Assembly (NCBI GenBank): GCA_017938055.1 | Contig: JAGBCG010000232.1 | Span: forward strand, 1-14,789 | Direction: 5' to 3' | DNA: 14,789 nt | Source of the DNA: Clostridia bacterium | GTDB lineage: Bacteria; Bacillota; Clostridia; Oscillospirales; CAG-382 | In this document: in pieces, positions 6,192 through 14,027 of the stretch | How positions within the stretch are numbered: the first letter of the stretch is position 1 | How the letters are laid out: every line of letters starts with the position of its first letter | Position numbers and translations under genes: made by a program | The notes under the pieces: model-generated | Databases searched by the model: none | Told to the model about the DNA's origin: nothing | Seen by the model: the letters and a program-made list of their open reading frames with translations, nothing else

Positions 6192-6207
6192 TGTGTTTTG
6201 TTACACA
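6192..6207. promoter_or_regulatory. Inverted repeat TGTGT-N6-ACACA between divergent promoters
   Basis: TGTGT (6192-6196) and ACACA (6203-6207) flank TTTGTT. The dyad sits just upstream of the -35 box of the kinase promoter and about 40 bases upstream of that of the lipid kinase operon. The spacing is like the TGTGA-N6-TCACA sites of CRP/FNR-type regulators, but the match is partial. It may be a shared control site or chance in AT-rich DNA. Confidence 0.3.
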
Positions 6208-6245
6208 TAATAATAAAAAAAATACAAATTCATTCAAAAAATGGG

Positions 6246-6274
6246 TTGATTAAATTGAAATAAAAAGGTATAAT
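6246..6274 (+). promoter_or_regulatory. Promoter of the lipid kinase-fur-DHHW operon
   Basis: TTGATT (6246-6251) and a perfect TATAAT (6269-6274) are spaced by 17 bases. The predicted start is near 6281, giving a leader of about 60 bases. Confidence 0.8.
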
Positions 6275-6340
6275 AGTATGAGCTATAATATTTTTATGTA
6301 GAATAAAGAATATTTTTATCAATTTATGGAAGGGATTATC

Positions 6341-7252
6341 ATGTCTGAAAAGCTGCTGCTTATTATGAATCCTGTTGCAGGAGTAAAAAAATCAAACAAA
6401 TATCTTACCGATATTCTTTGTATGTTTTCGTCATATGAATGTAGTGTGCAAATGACAACTGTTTCATTCGGACCGGAAAAGATAATAAATGAATACGGAA
6501 AGGATAAGGATATTGTAGTTTGTGTCGGTGGCGACGGAACATTTAACGAAATGGTGTCGGGACTTATAAAAAACAAGCTTTTCCCAAAAGTAGGGTATAT
6601 TCCGTCAGGCAGTACAAATGACTTTGCTTCCGGCATGAAAATTTCAAAAAAGCCTCTTGATGCGGCTCATGACATATTAAAAGGCTTTTCAAAAAAAATA
6701 GATGTAGGTACATTTAACAACAGAATTTTTGCTTATACTGCTTCTTTTGGTATTTTTACAAAGTCAAGCTATAATACTCCCAGAGATTTGAAAAATACTC
6801 TTGGCTATCTTGCATATGTTCTTGAGGGAATAAAAGAAATCACAGAAATTAAAAGCTATCACATTAAAATTAAAACTGACAGTATAAATATAGATTCAAG
6901 CTATGTTTTCGGTGCGATTTGCAATTCAAAGCAAATAGGTGGCGGAATGGTAAAATTTCCTGATAAGGATGTTGATATGAACGACGGATTGCTTGAAGTT
7001 TTGCTTATTAAGCAACCTAAAAATCCGGCAGAATTAATGCAGCTTGCTATTGATATAAACAATAAACATTATACGGGAAGTTTATTTGAGTATTTTTCCG
7101 CTAAAGAGCTTACTTTGGAAACGGACGATGAAATCGACTGGACTATAGACGGAGAATTCCAAAGAGGAAGCGAAAAAATAAAAATTAAGAACATTAAAAG
7201 TGCTATAGATTTAATTTTACCCGAAGAAAAAAATAATCGAAAGGCAGATTAA
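6341..7252 (+). CDS. Diacylglycerol kinase/YegS-BmrU family lipid kinase
   Basis: A 303-residue cytoplasmic lipid kinase of typical length. The nucleotide-binding core shows LLIMNPVAG (6-14), the signature GGDGTFNE (63-70) and PSGSTNDFA (88-96). The C-terminal half carries NDGLLEVLLI and DGEF, as in DagK/YegS enzymes, which phosphorylate diacylglycerol or related lipids with ATP and recycle it to phosphatidic acid. The exact lipid is not readable from sequence. The ATG at 6341 is preferred to the in-frame ATG at 6326 because GGAAGGGA (6328-6335) sits at the right distance only for the former. It is first in a tight operon; the Fur-family gene starts three bases after its stop. Confidence 0.88.
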   Translation: MSEKLLLIMNPVAGVKKSNKYLTDILCMFSSYECSVQMTTVSFGPEKIINEYGKDKDIVVCVGGDGTFNEMVSGLIKNKLFPKVGYIPSGSTNDFASGMKISKKPLDAAHDILKGFSKKIDVGTFNNRIFAYTASFGIFTKSSYNTPRDLKNTLGYLAYVLEGIKEITEIKSYHIKIKTDSINIDSSYVFGAICNSKQIGGGMVKFPDKDVDMNDGLLEVLLIKQPKNPAELMQLAIDINNKHYTGSLFEYFSAKELTLETDDEIDWTIDGEFQRGSEKIKIKNIKSAIDLILPEEKNNRKAD

Positions 7253-7255
7253 AAA

Positions 7256-7684
7256 ATGCCACAAAACAACGCATCTGTTACCTATAAGACAAAACAAGGT
7301 ACTTTGGTTTTGGAGTGCTTCAAAAAAAATAAGGGTGTTCATTTGACGATAGACGATATAAGCTCTTTTCTTAAAAATAGTGGAACACCTGTAGGTACAA
7401 GCACAATTTACAGACAAGTACAAAAGCTTGTTGATGAGGCAGTAGTAACAAAATACAATCTTGACAATGAAAGCAGTTGCTGTTATCAATATAACGGTGA
7501 CAACTGTAAAATGCATTTTCACCTTAAATGCACCGTTTGTATGGAGCTTATTCACGCTTCATGTGAATTTATGGAATCGGTAGAGGGACACATTTTTTCG
7601 CATCACGGCTTTAAGGTGGATAACTCAAGAACAGTTTTTTATGGAATTTGCCAGAACTGCTTAAGAAACAGTAAAAAAATATAA
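7256..7684 (+). CDS. Fur-family metal-responsive transcription regulator
   Basis: A 142-residue regulator. The N-terminal winged helix includes TSTIYRQVQKLVDEAVV (48-64), the recognition-helix pattern of Fur, Zur and PerR proteins. The C-terminal dimer domain holds His87, His89, Cys92 and Cys95 (HFHLKCTVC), His111, His116 and His117, and a second Cys132-x2-Cys135 pair; the two CxxC pairs form the structural zinc site of the family. The sensed metal (iron, zinc or peroxide sensing through iron) cannot be assigned reliably. It is translationally close to the lipid kinase gene upstream. It may act on the Fur-like palindrome at 782 or the feo genes 6 kb away, which is inference. Confidence 0.88.
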   Translation: MPQNNASVTYKTKQGTLVLECFKKNKGVHLTIDDISSFLKNSGTPVGTSTIYRQVQKLVDEAVVTKYNLDNESSCCYQYNGDNCKMHFHLKCTVCMELIHASCEFMESVEGHIFSHHGFKVDNSRTVFYGICQNCLRNSKKI

Positions 7685-7697
7685 ACAGGAAGTAAAA

Positions 7698-9104
7698 ATG
7701 AAGAATAATAAAAACAATAAAGCTGTAGTTTTAAGAATGGTTTTTCAGTTTCTTACGGTATTTATCTTTTTTGGTTCTTCGGTAATTATGGGCATATTAT
7801 TTTTTGCCCTGCCGAAAACAGGATATTCAGAAATTGAAAAAAGAAAGCTTACTGAATTTCCAAAACTAACATTTACCGAGCTTGCAAACGGTAATTTTAC
7901 AGACAATCTTACAAAATATGTTTCAGATAATTTTGCTTTTCGTGATATTCTTGTTGACCTTGGTTTTAAACTGCAGGACAAAAGAGGCATACGCCTAGAT
8001 GGTGTAAAAATTTATTCGTCAGAAAACAGCAATGAGTATATTATTGAAGAAAATATTACAACAATAGACGGTCCGTTTTTAGAAATAAATGCCCTGCGAG
8101 CTCAGACTCCCAGTGCAAAACCCGGTGAATCTTTACCATTGCATCTCACAATAGATTCCATTGTAAAAAATGCCGATCTTTATAAAAATCTTGATGCAGA
8201 GGACATAATGGGCGAGCAAAGAGGTGCTCTTTTTATGGTAAAGAACACGGCTCTTGAAATTTTTTATGGCAATTCTGCTGTTGCAATGGATTACTGTAAC
8301 TTTATAAATACCTTTAAACAAGCTGTTGGTGATGATGTTACGGTATATGACCTTGTTATTCCTACTCATTTTGAATTTGGACTTCCAAAAAAATATAAAA
8401 ATCAAGTAGGACGTGCTCAAAAACCATTTATTGATGAAATTTATCAAAATCTCAATCCATCTGTTTTGTCTGTTGATGCTTATTCAAATATACAAAAGCA
8501 TTATAACGCAGGAGAATATCTGTATTTTAATTCAGATCATCACTGGACAAGCCTTGGTGCATATAGAGCATACACTGCTTTTTCAAAGGTGGCAGACTTT
8601 AAAGCAACTGCTTTAAATAGCTTTGAGAAAAAGACAATAGAAGAATTTCTCGGCACTTTCTATACTTCAACATATGACAAAAATTTAAAGGAAAATCCCG
8701 ACAGAGTAGACTATTATATTCCGCCTTGCAACTATAAGGTTTTAAATTATACCTCAAGCGGTACAGGAACTTATGAAGGAACATTGCTTTATGAAGCAGT
8801 TTCAGGTATTTCCTCAGGATACCTTGTTTTCATGGGCGGAGATATTCCATTATCTGTTATAACAACTGATAACAATACCGGAAGAAGTATTCTTGTTTTT
8901 AAGGAATCCTATGGAAACGCATTTGTTCCATTCCTTGTAAGTAATTATGATACTGTTTATGTTGCAGATATAAGAACATTCCCATTTAATGCAATAAGCT
9001 TTGTAGAGCAAAATGATATAAAGGAAGTACTTTTCCTTAACAATATTATGACAAGCTGTACTCCTCCAAGAATACAGAATTATATTAATTTACTTCAAAA
9101 ATAA
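7698..9104 (+). CDS. DHHW family protein, exported, AlgX/AlgJ-like SGNH fold
   Basis: A 468-residue protein with a single N-terminal membrane anchor (about 12-38) and a long extracytoplasmic part. After the anchor comes the family's usual YSEIEKRKLTEFPKL (43-57). The defining motif DHHW is Asp280-His281-His282-Trp283, in NSDHHWTSLGAY, and LVFKESYGNAFVPFL near residue 400 fits the second catalytic block. This family is related to the alginate acetylation proteins AlgJ and AlgX, and members usually work with a membrane O-acyltransferase (MBOAT) to modify surface polysaccharides. No MBOAT gene is in the window, so the substrate is unknown. It starts 13 bases after the Fur-family gene with AGGAAG ahead of the ATG, and its stop codon abuts the first DnaA box of the origin region. 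Confidence 0.85.
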   Translation: MKNNKNNKAVVLRMVFQFLTVFIFFGSSVIMGILFFALPKTGYSEIEKRKLTEFPKLTFTELANGNFTDNLTKYVSDNFAFRDILVDLGFKLQDKRGIRLDGVKIYSSENSNEYIIEENITTIDGPFLEINALRAQTPSAKPGESLPLHLTIDSIVKNADLYKNLDAEDIMGEQRGALFMVKNTALEIFYGNSAVAMDYCNFINTFKQAVGDDVTVYDLVIPTHFEFGLPKKYKNQVGRAQKPFIDEIYQNLNPSVLSVDAYSNIQKHYNAGEYLYFNSDHHWTSLGAYRAYTAFSKVADFKATALNSFEKKTIEEFLGTFYTSTYDKNLKENPDRVDYYIPPCNYKVLNYTSSGTGTYEGTLLYEAVSGISSGYLVFMGGDIPLSVITTDNNTGRSILVFKESYGNAFVPFLVSNYDTVYVADIRTFPFNAISFVEQNDIKEVLFLNNIMTSCTPPRIQNYINLLQK

Positions 9105-9387
9105 TTTTTCCACAGGTATTTTCAACAAAATGTGAAAAATTTGTTTTTCCACAAAATTAACATTGACTTTTAAACATATATCCTTACAAAAATCGTTTAA
9201 TTTTCCACTTTATAATATTAAATAAACCTCATATTTTTCCATATAAAAGATTTTGGAAAATGCATGTATTTACTTATTTTACAGGATTTTACACATTTTC
9301 CACACACACTACTACTACTACTACTACCTTTATATTTTTTATAATTATTCTTTTTATATCGTAAAAAAACCGAAAGGAGATATACAT
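9105..9387 (+). other. oriC: Putative chromosomal replication origin (oriC) upstream of dnaN
   Basis: This 283-base gap has the full layout of a bacterial origin. DnaA boxes of the form TTTTCCACA, one base from the TTATCCACA consensus, lie at 9106-9114, 9145-9153 and 9296-9304. Weaker ones are TTTTCCACT (9201-9209), TTTTCCATA (9235-9243) and TTTTACACA (9287-9295), the last directly abutting the strong box. They all read on the + strand. After the final box come CACA, six CTA triplets (the DnaA-trio) and about 30 bases that are almost pure A/T (9329-9360), a likely unwinding element. dnaN starts immediately after, as at many oriCs. Unusually, dnaA is not the gene on the left. That this is the active origin is inference, but the element order is specific. 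Confidence 0.8.
9309..9326 (+). repeat. DnaA-trio element, six perfect CTA triplets
   Basis: Six uninterrupted CTA triplets begin four bases after the DnaA box TTTTCCACA at 9296-9304. On the minus strand each reads 3'-GAT-5', the DnaA-trio element known from Bacillus subtilis oriC, on which DnaA assembles from the last box to open the duplex. The polarity relative to the box and the AT-rich tract beyond are as known. The regularity is higher than in the degenerate trios usually described. Confidence 0.8.
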
Positions 9388-10500
9388 ATGATTTTTACCG
9401 TTGACAAATCAGCATTTGAAAAAGCAGTAACTCCCGTAAGCATTATAGCACAAAGTAAGGCAGCAGAATCAGGATATTCAGGAATTTTTATGGAGGCAAA
9501 GGGTGATATTCTCACACTATACTGCTATGATATCGAAAAAGGTATCAAAACAACCTTGAACGCAGATGTTGAAAAGGAAGGAAAAATTATTGCAGATTCC
9601 CAGCTTGTTCCCATTATTCATTCTCTTCCCGAAGGAGAAGTAAAAATTGAGGTTGATGATAACTTTATTATGAAAATAACTTCGGGAGAAGCAGATTTTC
9701 AGATTCTTGGCAGAAGCGGTGACACATATCCCAGTATGCCTGAAATTAAAGGCTTTTCAACCTTTAAGCTTTCAAAAAAGCAGTTCCGTTCTATGATTAA
9801 CAAAACATTGTTTGCTGTTTCTTCAGATGAAACAAAGCCTATTTTAAAAGGCTCACTGTTTAATGTTTCAAGTGAAAAAATATCAGTCAATGCAATAGAC
9901 GGCTTTCGAGTTGCGGTAAGAGAAGAAAAAAGCAAATCGGAAAATCCTGAGCTTAATATAAGATTTATTATGCCGGGAAGAGCACAGCAGAATATTCTTC
10001 GTCTTATGGATGACAGTGACCAAGATATTGTTTGTGAGCTTTCAAACAAGCATCTTATAATTAACATGGACGGACTTTTTATGCTGTTCAGACTTCTTGA
10101 GGGTGATTTTCCTGACTATAAAAAGTATCTTCCCGAATATCAAAGTGTTGCAACGGTAGACAGAGCAAGTCTGATTGCCTGTCTTGAAAGAGTTTCACTT
10201 ATAAATGATAAGCTTAAAGCGTCGGCAAAGCTTAATTTTGAAGGTGACAGATTAAAGATAAGCTGTGAAACTGACAGTGGAAAAATAAATGATTTGATTC
10301 CTTGTGAACTTAATGGAGAGAATATAGAAATTAATTTTAACCAGAACTACCTTATAGATGCTCTTAAAGCATGTGATGATGACCTTGTAGTATTAAGACT
10401 TGCTAACAGAGGAAAAGGTATGGTTATAATTCCAAGAGATGAGGATGTTAAAGACGACACTTCATATTTACATCTTGTAATGCCAGTAAGAAGCAGATAA
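9388..10500 (+). CDS. dnaN: DNA polymerase III beta subunit (sliding clamp)
   Basis: A 370-residue sliding clamp, the ring that tethers polymerase III to DNA. The sequence runs from MIFTVDKSAFEKAV to the terminal LVMPVRSR and has the usual three-domain length. Recognisable stretches are GRSGDTYPSMPE, FAVSSDETKPILKGSLFNV, AIDGFRVAVREE, LLEGDFPDYKKYLP and FNQNYLIDALKA, matching family positions. The ATG at 9388 follows AAAGGAGA (9373-9380) by seven bases; the reading frame stays open further left, but that extension runs through the origin repeats and is not coding. A TATAAT at 9340-9345 in the AT-rich tract may be its -10 box. It sits next to oriC as usual, but the following gene is a topoisomerase subunit instead of recF. 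Confidence 0.97.
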   Translation: MIFTVDKSAFEKAVTPVSIIAQSKAAESGYSGIFMEAKGDILTLYCYDIEKGIKTTLNADVEKEGKIIADSQLVPIIHSLPEGEVKIEVDDNFIMKITSGEADFQILGRSGDTYPSMPEIKGFSTFKLSKKQFRSMINKTLFAVSSDETKPILKGSLFNVSSEKISVNAIDGFRVAVREEKSKSENPELNIRFIMPGRAQQNILRLMDDSDQDIVCELSNKHLIINMDGLFMLFRLLEGDFPDYKKYLPEYQSVATVDRASLIACLERVSLINDKLKASAKLNFEGDRLKISCETDSGKINDLIPCELNGENIEINFNQNYLIDALKACDDDLVVLRLANRGKGMVIIPRDEDVKDDTSYLHLVMPVRSR

Positions 10501-10550
10501 TAAAAAGACAGCACAGAAAGCTTCAATCTTAAAGAAAGTGAGCAACAACA

Positions 10551-12788
10551 GTGCCAAAAAAGAAGATAAAAAAAGTAGAAGAACCGGAAATAGAAGCCGT
10601 AGTAACCGACCAAGGCATAACAGAAACCTTAAAGGTAAACTATATGCCCTATGCGATGAGTGTAATTATCTCAAGAGCAATACCGGAGATTGACGGATTT
10701 AAGCCTTCACACAGAAAATTGCTTTATACGATGTATAAAATGGGACTTTTGCATGGAAATCTTACAAAGTCTTCAAACATTGTAGGTCAGACCATGCAGC
10801 TTAATCCTCATGGAGACGCTGCAATTTATGAAACAATGGTGCGTCTTACAAAGGGAAACGAAGCATTGCTTCATCCTTTTATAGAGTCAAAAGGCTCTTT
10901 CGGAAAGGTATATTCTGATATGGCTTTTGCAGCTTCAAGATATACTGAAGCAAAGCTTGACCCGTTTTGTGAGTACATTTTTTCAGGTATTGACAAGGAT
11001 GCCGTGGAAATGGTGGACAACTTTGACGGAACGCAAAAAGAACCGTCACTTTTGCCTACGGCATTTCCAAATATTTTAGTTTCACCAAATAAAGGTATTG
11101 CAGTAGGTATGGCGTCAGACTTCTGCTCGTTTAATCTTGGAGAAGTTTGTGATGCGGTATGTGAATATATAAAGAATCCTGATGTGGATTTACTTGACAT
11201 AATAAAGGCTCCCGATTTTACTACCGGCGGATATCTTCTTTATGACAGGACACAAATGGAGGAAATTTACAAAACGGGACGAGGCTCTTTTAAGGTAAGA
11301 TGTAAATATTCCTATAACAAGAAGGATAATTGTATAGAAATAACGGAAATTCCGTATTCCACAAAGGTCGAAGCGATTATTGATAAAATATCAGCTCTTG
11401 CAAAGGAAGGCAAAATAAAGGAAATTTCCGATGTTCGTGATGAAACAGGTCTTAATGGTCTTCGTCTTACAATAGACTTAAAGCGTGGTGCAGATCATGA
11501 AAAGCTCATGAAAAGATTGCTTAAAAATACCACTCTTGAAGACACCTTCTCATGTAATTTTAATGTTTTGATTGCAGGTTCTCCAAAGACGTTAGGTATT
11601 GGAGAAATTATTGAAGAGTGGATAGCCTGGAGAAGCGAATGTGTAAAGAGAGAGCTTTATTTCAATCTTCAAAAAATGAAAGAAAAGCTTCATCTTTTGC
11701 TCGGTTTAAAAGAAATTCTTGCAGATGTTGATAAAGCAATTAAAATTATACGCAAAACCGAAAAGGATAAGGACGTAATTCCAAACCTTATGAAAGGGTT
11801 TAATATTGACGAAATTCAGGCAGAATATATTGCCGAAATTAAATTGCGTTACTTAAATAAAGAATATATTCTTAACAGACTTGAAGAAACAGACGAGCTT
11901 GAAAAGAAAATAGCAGATACAGAGGACACCTTAAAGAGCGACAGAAAAGTAAAGTCTATTATTTCAAAGCAGCTTTCGGAAATTAAGAAAAAGTACGCAA
12001 AACCCAGAAAAACAGAAATTATTTACGAGTTTGACAGCAGTGTTCCCGATGAGCCAGTAGTTTTGGATTATCCTGTAAACGTAGTTATCACAAAAGAGGG
12101 CTACTTTAAAAAAATTCTTCCGCCAAAGAGCGATAAAGCAAAGGTAGAAGAACAAAAATTAAAGGAAAATGACAGCATTGTTTCTTCTTTACTGGTTGCA
12201 AACGATTATGACCTTGTGTGCTTTAGTGACAAATGTCAGGTTTATAAAGCAAAGCTTGATGACTTTGACGAAATAAAGCCGTCAGGTCTGGGTGATTATA
12301 TCCCTGCAAAGCTTGGCTTTGAAAGCGATGAAAATGTGGTGTCAATGATTGTTACAAAGGATTATAAAGGCTCGGTTGCACTGTTTTTTGAAAACGGAAA
12401 GGCAGTACTTATTCCTCTTAGCTGCTATGAAACAAAGACAAACCGTAAAAAGCTGACAAATGCTTACAGCAGCGACAGCAAAGCTGTTGGAATTTTCTTT
12501 GTTCCCGAAATTAAAACAAGAAGCGATAACAAAGACTTTTTCCTTACCTCAGACGGAGGAAAGGGTATGATTGTAAACTCATCAATTCTTACCTCAAAGG
12601 TTACAAGAACAAGTGGTGGTGTAATTTGCTTTACCATTAAAAAAGGACAAAAAATAGTGTCGGCAGCTGAATTTACAGATGACGGCAGTGAGGAAAGAAA
12701 GGAAATATTAAGCCGTTACAGAAAGACGAAAATTCCAAGCACAGGTACAACAATTACAAACGGCAAGCAGCTTTCGTTTCTGAATTAA
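10551..12788 (+). CDS. ParC/GyrA-like type II topoisomerase A subunit
   Basis: A 745-residue DNA cleavage-rejoining subunit. The N-terminal block LKVNYMPYAMSVIISRAIPE (27-46) leads to the winged helix with NPHGDAAIYETMVRL (85-99) and the catalytic Arg130-Tyr131 in AASRYTEAKL, where Tyr131 makes the covalent DNA link. The coiled-coil tower and a short beta-pinwheel C-terminal domain follow. The GyrA box (QRRGGKG) of true gyrases is absent, so it is more like ParC of topoisomerase IV or the clostridial ParC-like paralogue. At the quinolone-determining site Ala90 replaces the usual Ser; Glu94 is ParC-like. The start is GTG at 10551, the first start codon after an in-frame stop and with only a weak binding site, 50 bases after dnaN. 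Its B subunit is not in the window. parC is the best symbol, held back because gyrA-like paralogues occur. Confidence 0.88.
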   Translation: MPKKKIKKVEEPEIEAVVTDQGITETLKVNYMPYAMSVIISRAIPEIDGFKPSHRKLLYTMYKMGLLHGNLTKSSNIVGQTMQLNPHGDAAIYETMVRLTKGNEALLHPFIESKGSFGKVYSDMAFAASRYTEAKLDPFCEYIFSGIDKDAVEMVDNFDGTQKEPSLLPTAFPNILVSPNKGIAVGMASDFCSFNLGEVCDAVCEYIKNPDVDLLDIIKAPDFTTGGYLLYDRTQMEEIYKTGRGSFKVRCKYSYNKKDNCIEITEIPYSTKVEAIIDKISALAKEGKIKEISDVRDETGLNGLRLTIDLKRGADHEKLMKRLLKNTTLEDTFSCNFNVLIAGSPKTLGIGEIIEEWIAWRSECVKRELYFNLQKMKEKLHLLLGLKEILADVDKAIKIIRKTEKDKDVIPNLMKGFNIDEIQAEYIAEIKLRYLNKEYILNRLEETDELEKKIADTEDTLKSDRKVKSIISKQLSEIKKKYAKPRKTEIIYEFDSSVPDEPVVLDYPVNVVITKEGYFKKILPPKSDKAKVEEQKLKENDSIVSSLLVANDYDLVCFSDKCQVYKAKLDDFDEIKPSGLGDYIPAKLGFESDENVVSMIVTKDYKGSVALFFENGKAVLIPLSCYETKTNRKKLTNAYSSDSKAVGIFFVPEIKTRSDNKDFFLTSDGGKGMIVNSSILTSKVTRTSGGVICFTIKKGQKIVSAAEFTDDGSEERKEILSRYRKTKIPSTGTTITNGKQLSFLN

Positions 12789-12796
12789 TACATTTT

Positions 12797-12828
12797 GAAA
12801 GCTTCGCCTAAACTGCGGGGCTTTCTTT
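12797..12828 (+). terminator. Intrinsic terminator after the topoisomerase gene
   Basis: GAAAGCTTCGC (12797-12807) pairs with GCGGGGCTTTC (12815-12825) over 11 positions, two of them G-U, with loop CTAAACT. Only TTT then AATAAT follows, so termination is probably incomplete and dxr may be reached by read-through; no clear dxr promoter is visible in the remaining 30 bases. Confidence 0.75.
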
Positions 12829-12859
12829 AATAATAAAAACAAGCAGGAAAGTGAATGCT

Positions 12860-14008
12860 ATGAATAAAATTTCAATTTTAGGTTCAACAGGCTCAATAGG
12901 TACTCAGACAATAGATGTTGCAAAGCATCTTGGACTTGAGGTTGTCGCACTTAGTGCTAATTCAAATGCTGAGCTTTTGATTAAACAGTATTATGATGTA
13001 AAACCAAAATATATAGGTGTAACGGACAAAAGTGCTGCTCAACAGGTAAAAAGTGCACTTTCAGGTGAAAAAGTGACAATAATTGACGGAGAAGACAGTG
13101 CAAAAACAATAGCATCTCTTGAAGAACCTGACACAGTGGTAAATGCAATAATAGGATTTGCCGGCCTTGTTCCAACACTTAGTGCCATTGACTGCGGAAA
13201 AAAAATAGCTCTTGCAAATAAAGAAACCTTAGTTTCAGCAGGTCGCCTTGTTATGCAAAAGGCAAGAGAAAAGGGCGTGGAAATAATTCCTATAGACAGT
13301 GAACACTGTGCACTTCACCAGTGTTTGAGAAGCTGTAAACATGATGAGGTTGAAAGACTGATAATAACCGCATCCGGAGGCCCTTTTTTCCAATATTCAA
13401 AAGAACAACTTAAAAATGTGACAAAAGAGCAGGCATTAAAGCATCCAAACTGGAGCATGGGAAAGGGCATTACAATTTACAGCTCAACTCTTGTAAACAA
13501 GGGACTTGAAATGATTGAAGCAATGCACCATTTTGAGTTTCCAATGGAAAAAATTGATGTAATAATAAACCGCGAAAGTATTATACATTCGATGGTGGAA
13601 ATGGTTGACTCAAGTGTTATGGCTCAGTTAGGTGCATCGGATATGCGTCTTTGTATTCAGTACGCACTGACATATCCCGAAAGAGTACCGGGAGTCAGTA
13701 AAAAACTTGATTTGACACAGGTGGGAAAGCTGACATTTTTTGATGTTGACCATGAAACATTTCCGTCAATAAAGCTTGCAAAAAGGGCGGTAAAATACGG
13801 AGATATTGGAACCTGTGTATATAATGCTTCAAACGAAGAATGTGTAAATCTCTTTTTGCAGGACAAAATAAAGTATACCGATATTTTTGAAATTATGGAA
13901 AAATGTACAGAGCATTTTAAAGCCGGTAATACGGACAGTCCTTGTATTGACGATATTATTGCGGCAGACAAAGAAGCGAAAAAATATTGTCGTGAGTGTA
14001 TAAATTAA
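12860..14008 (+). CDS. dxr: 1-deoxy-D-xylulose 5-phosphate reductoisomerase
   Basis: A 382-residue enzyme of the MEP (non-mevalonate) isoprenoid pathway. It converts 1-deoxyxylulose 5-phosphate to 2-C-methylerythritol 4-phosphate with NADPH and a divalent metal. The NADPH loop is GSTGSIG (8-14). NKE (120-122), the metal and substrate residues Asp146-Ser-Glu148-His149, the ASGGPF loop (171-176), HPNWSMGKG (195-203) and the metal-binding NKGLE (213-217) are all present. Length and domain order are complete. The ATG at 12860 is chosen over the in-frame GTG at 12851 because AGGAAAG (12845-12851) is correctly spaced only for the ATG. polA begins 19 bases after its stop, so the two are probably co-transcribed; in many bacteria dxr instead sits with cdsA, uppS and rseP. 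Confidence 0.97.
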   Translation: MNKISILGSTGSIGTQTIDVAKHLGLEVVALSANSNAELLIKQYYDVKPKYIGVTDKSAAQQVKSALSGEKVTIIDGEDSAKTIASLEEPDTVVNAIIGFAGLVPTLSAIDCGKKIALANKETLVSAGRLVMQKAREKGVEIIPIDSEHCALHQCLRSCKHDEVERLIITASGGPFFQYSKEQLKNVTKEQALKHPNWSMGKGITIYSSTLVNKGLEMIEAMHHFEFPMEKIDVIINRESIIHSMVEMVDSSVMAQLGASDMRLCIQYALTYPERVPGVSKKLDLTQVGKLTFFDVDHETFPSIKLAKRAVKYGDIGTCVYNASNEECVNLFLQDKIKYTDIFEIMEKCTEHFKAGNTDSPCIDDIIAADKEAKKYCRECIN

Positions 14009-14027
14009 GAGAAAAAAGAGTGATGAT

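Noticed and set aside
9309..9326. CTA repeat as a simple microsatellite or phase-variation tract
   Set aside because: It lies outside any gene and sits exactly where a DnaA-trio should be relative to the last DnaA box and the AT tract, so the origin reading is preferred, though slippage is not excluded.
9253..9387. Open frame extending dnaN upstream by 45 codons
   Set aside because: It translates the DnaA boxes and CTA triplets into a Tyr-rich tract, and the strong ribosome binding site and conserved N-terminus place the start at 9388.
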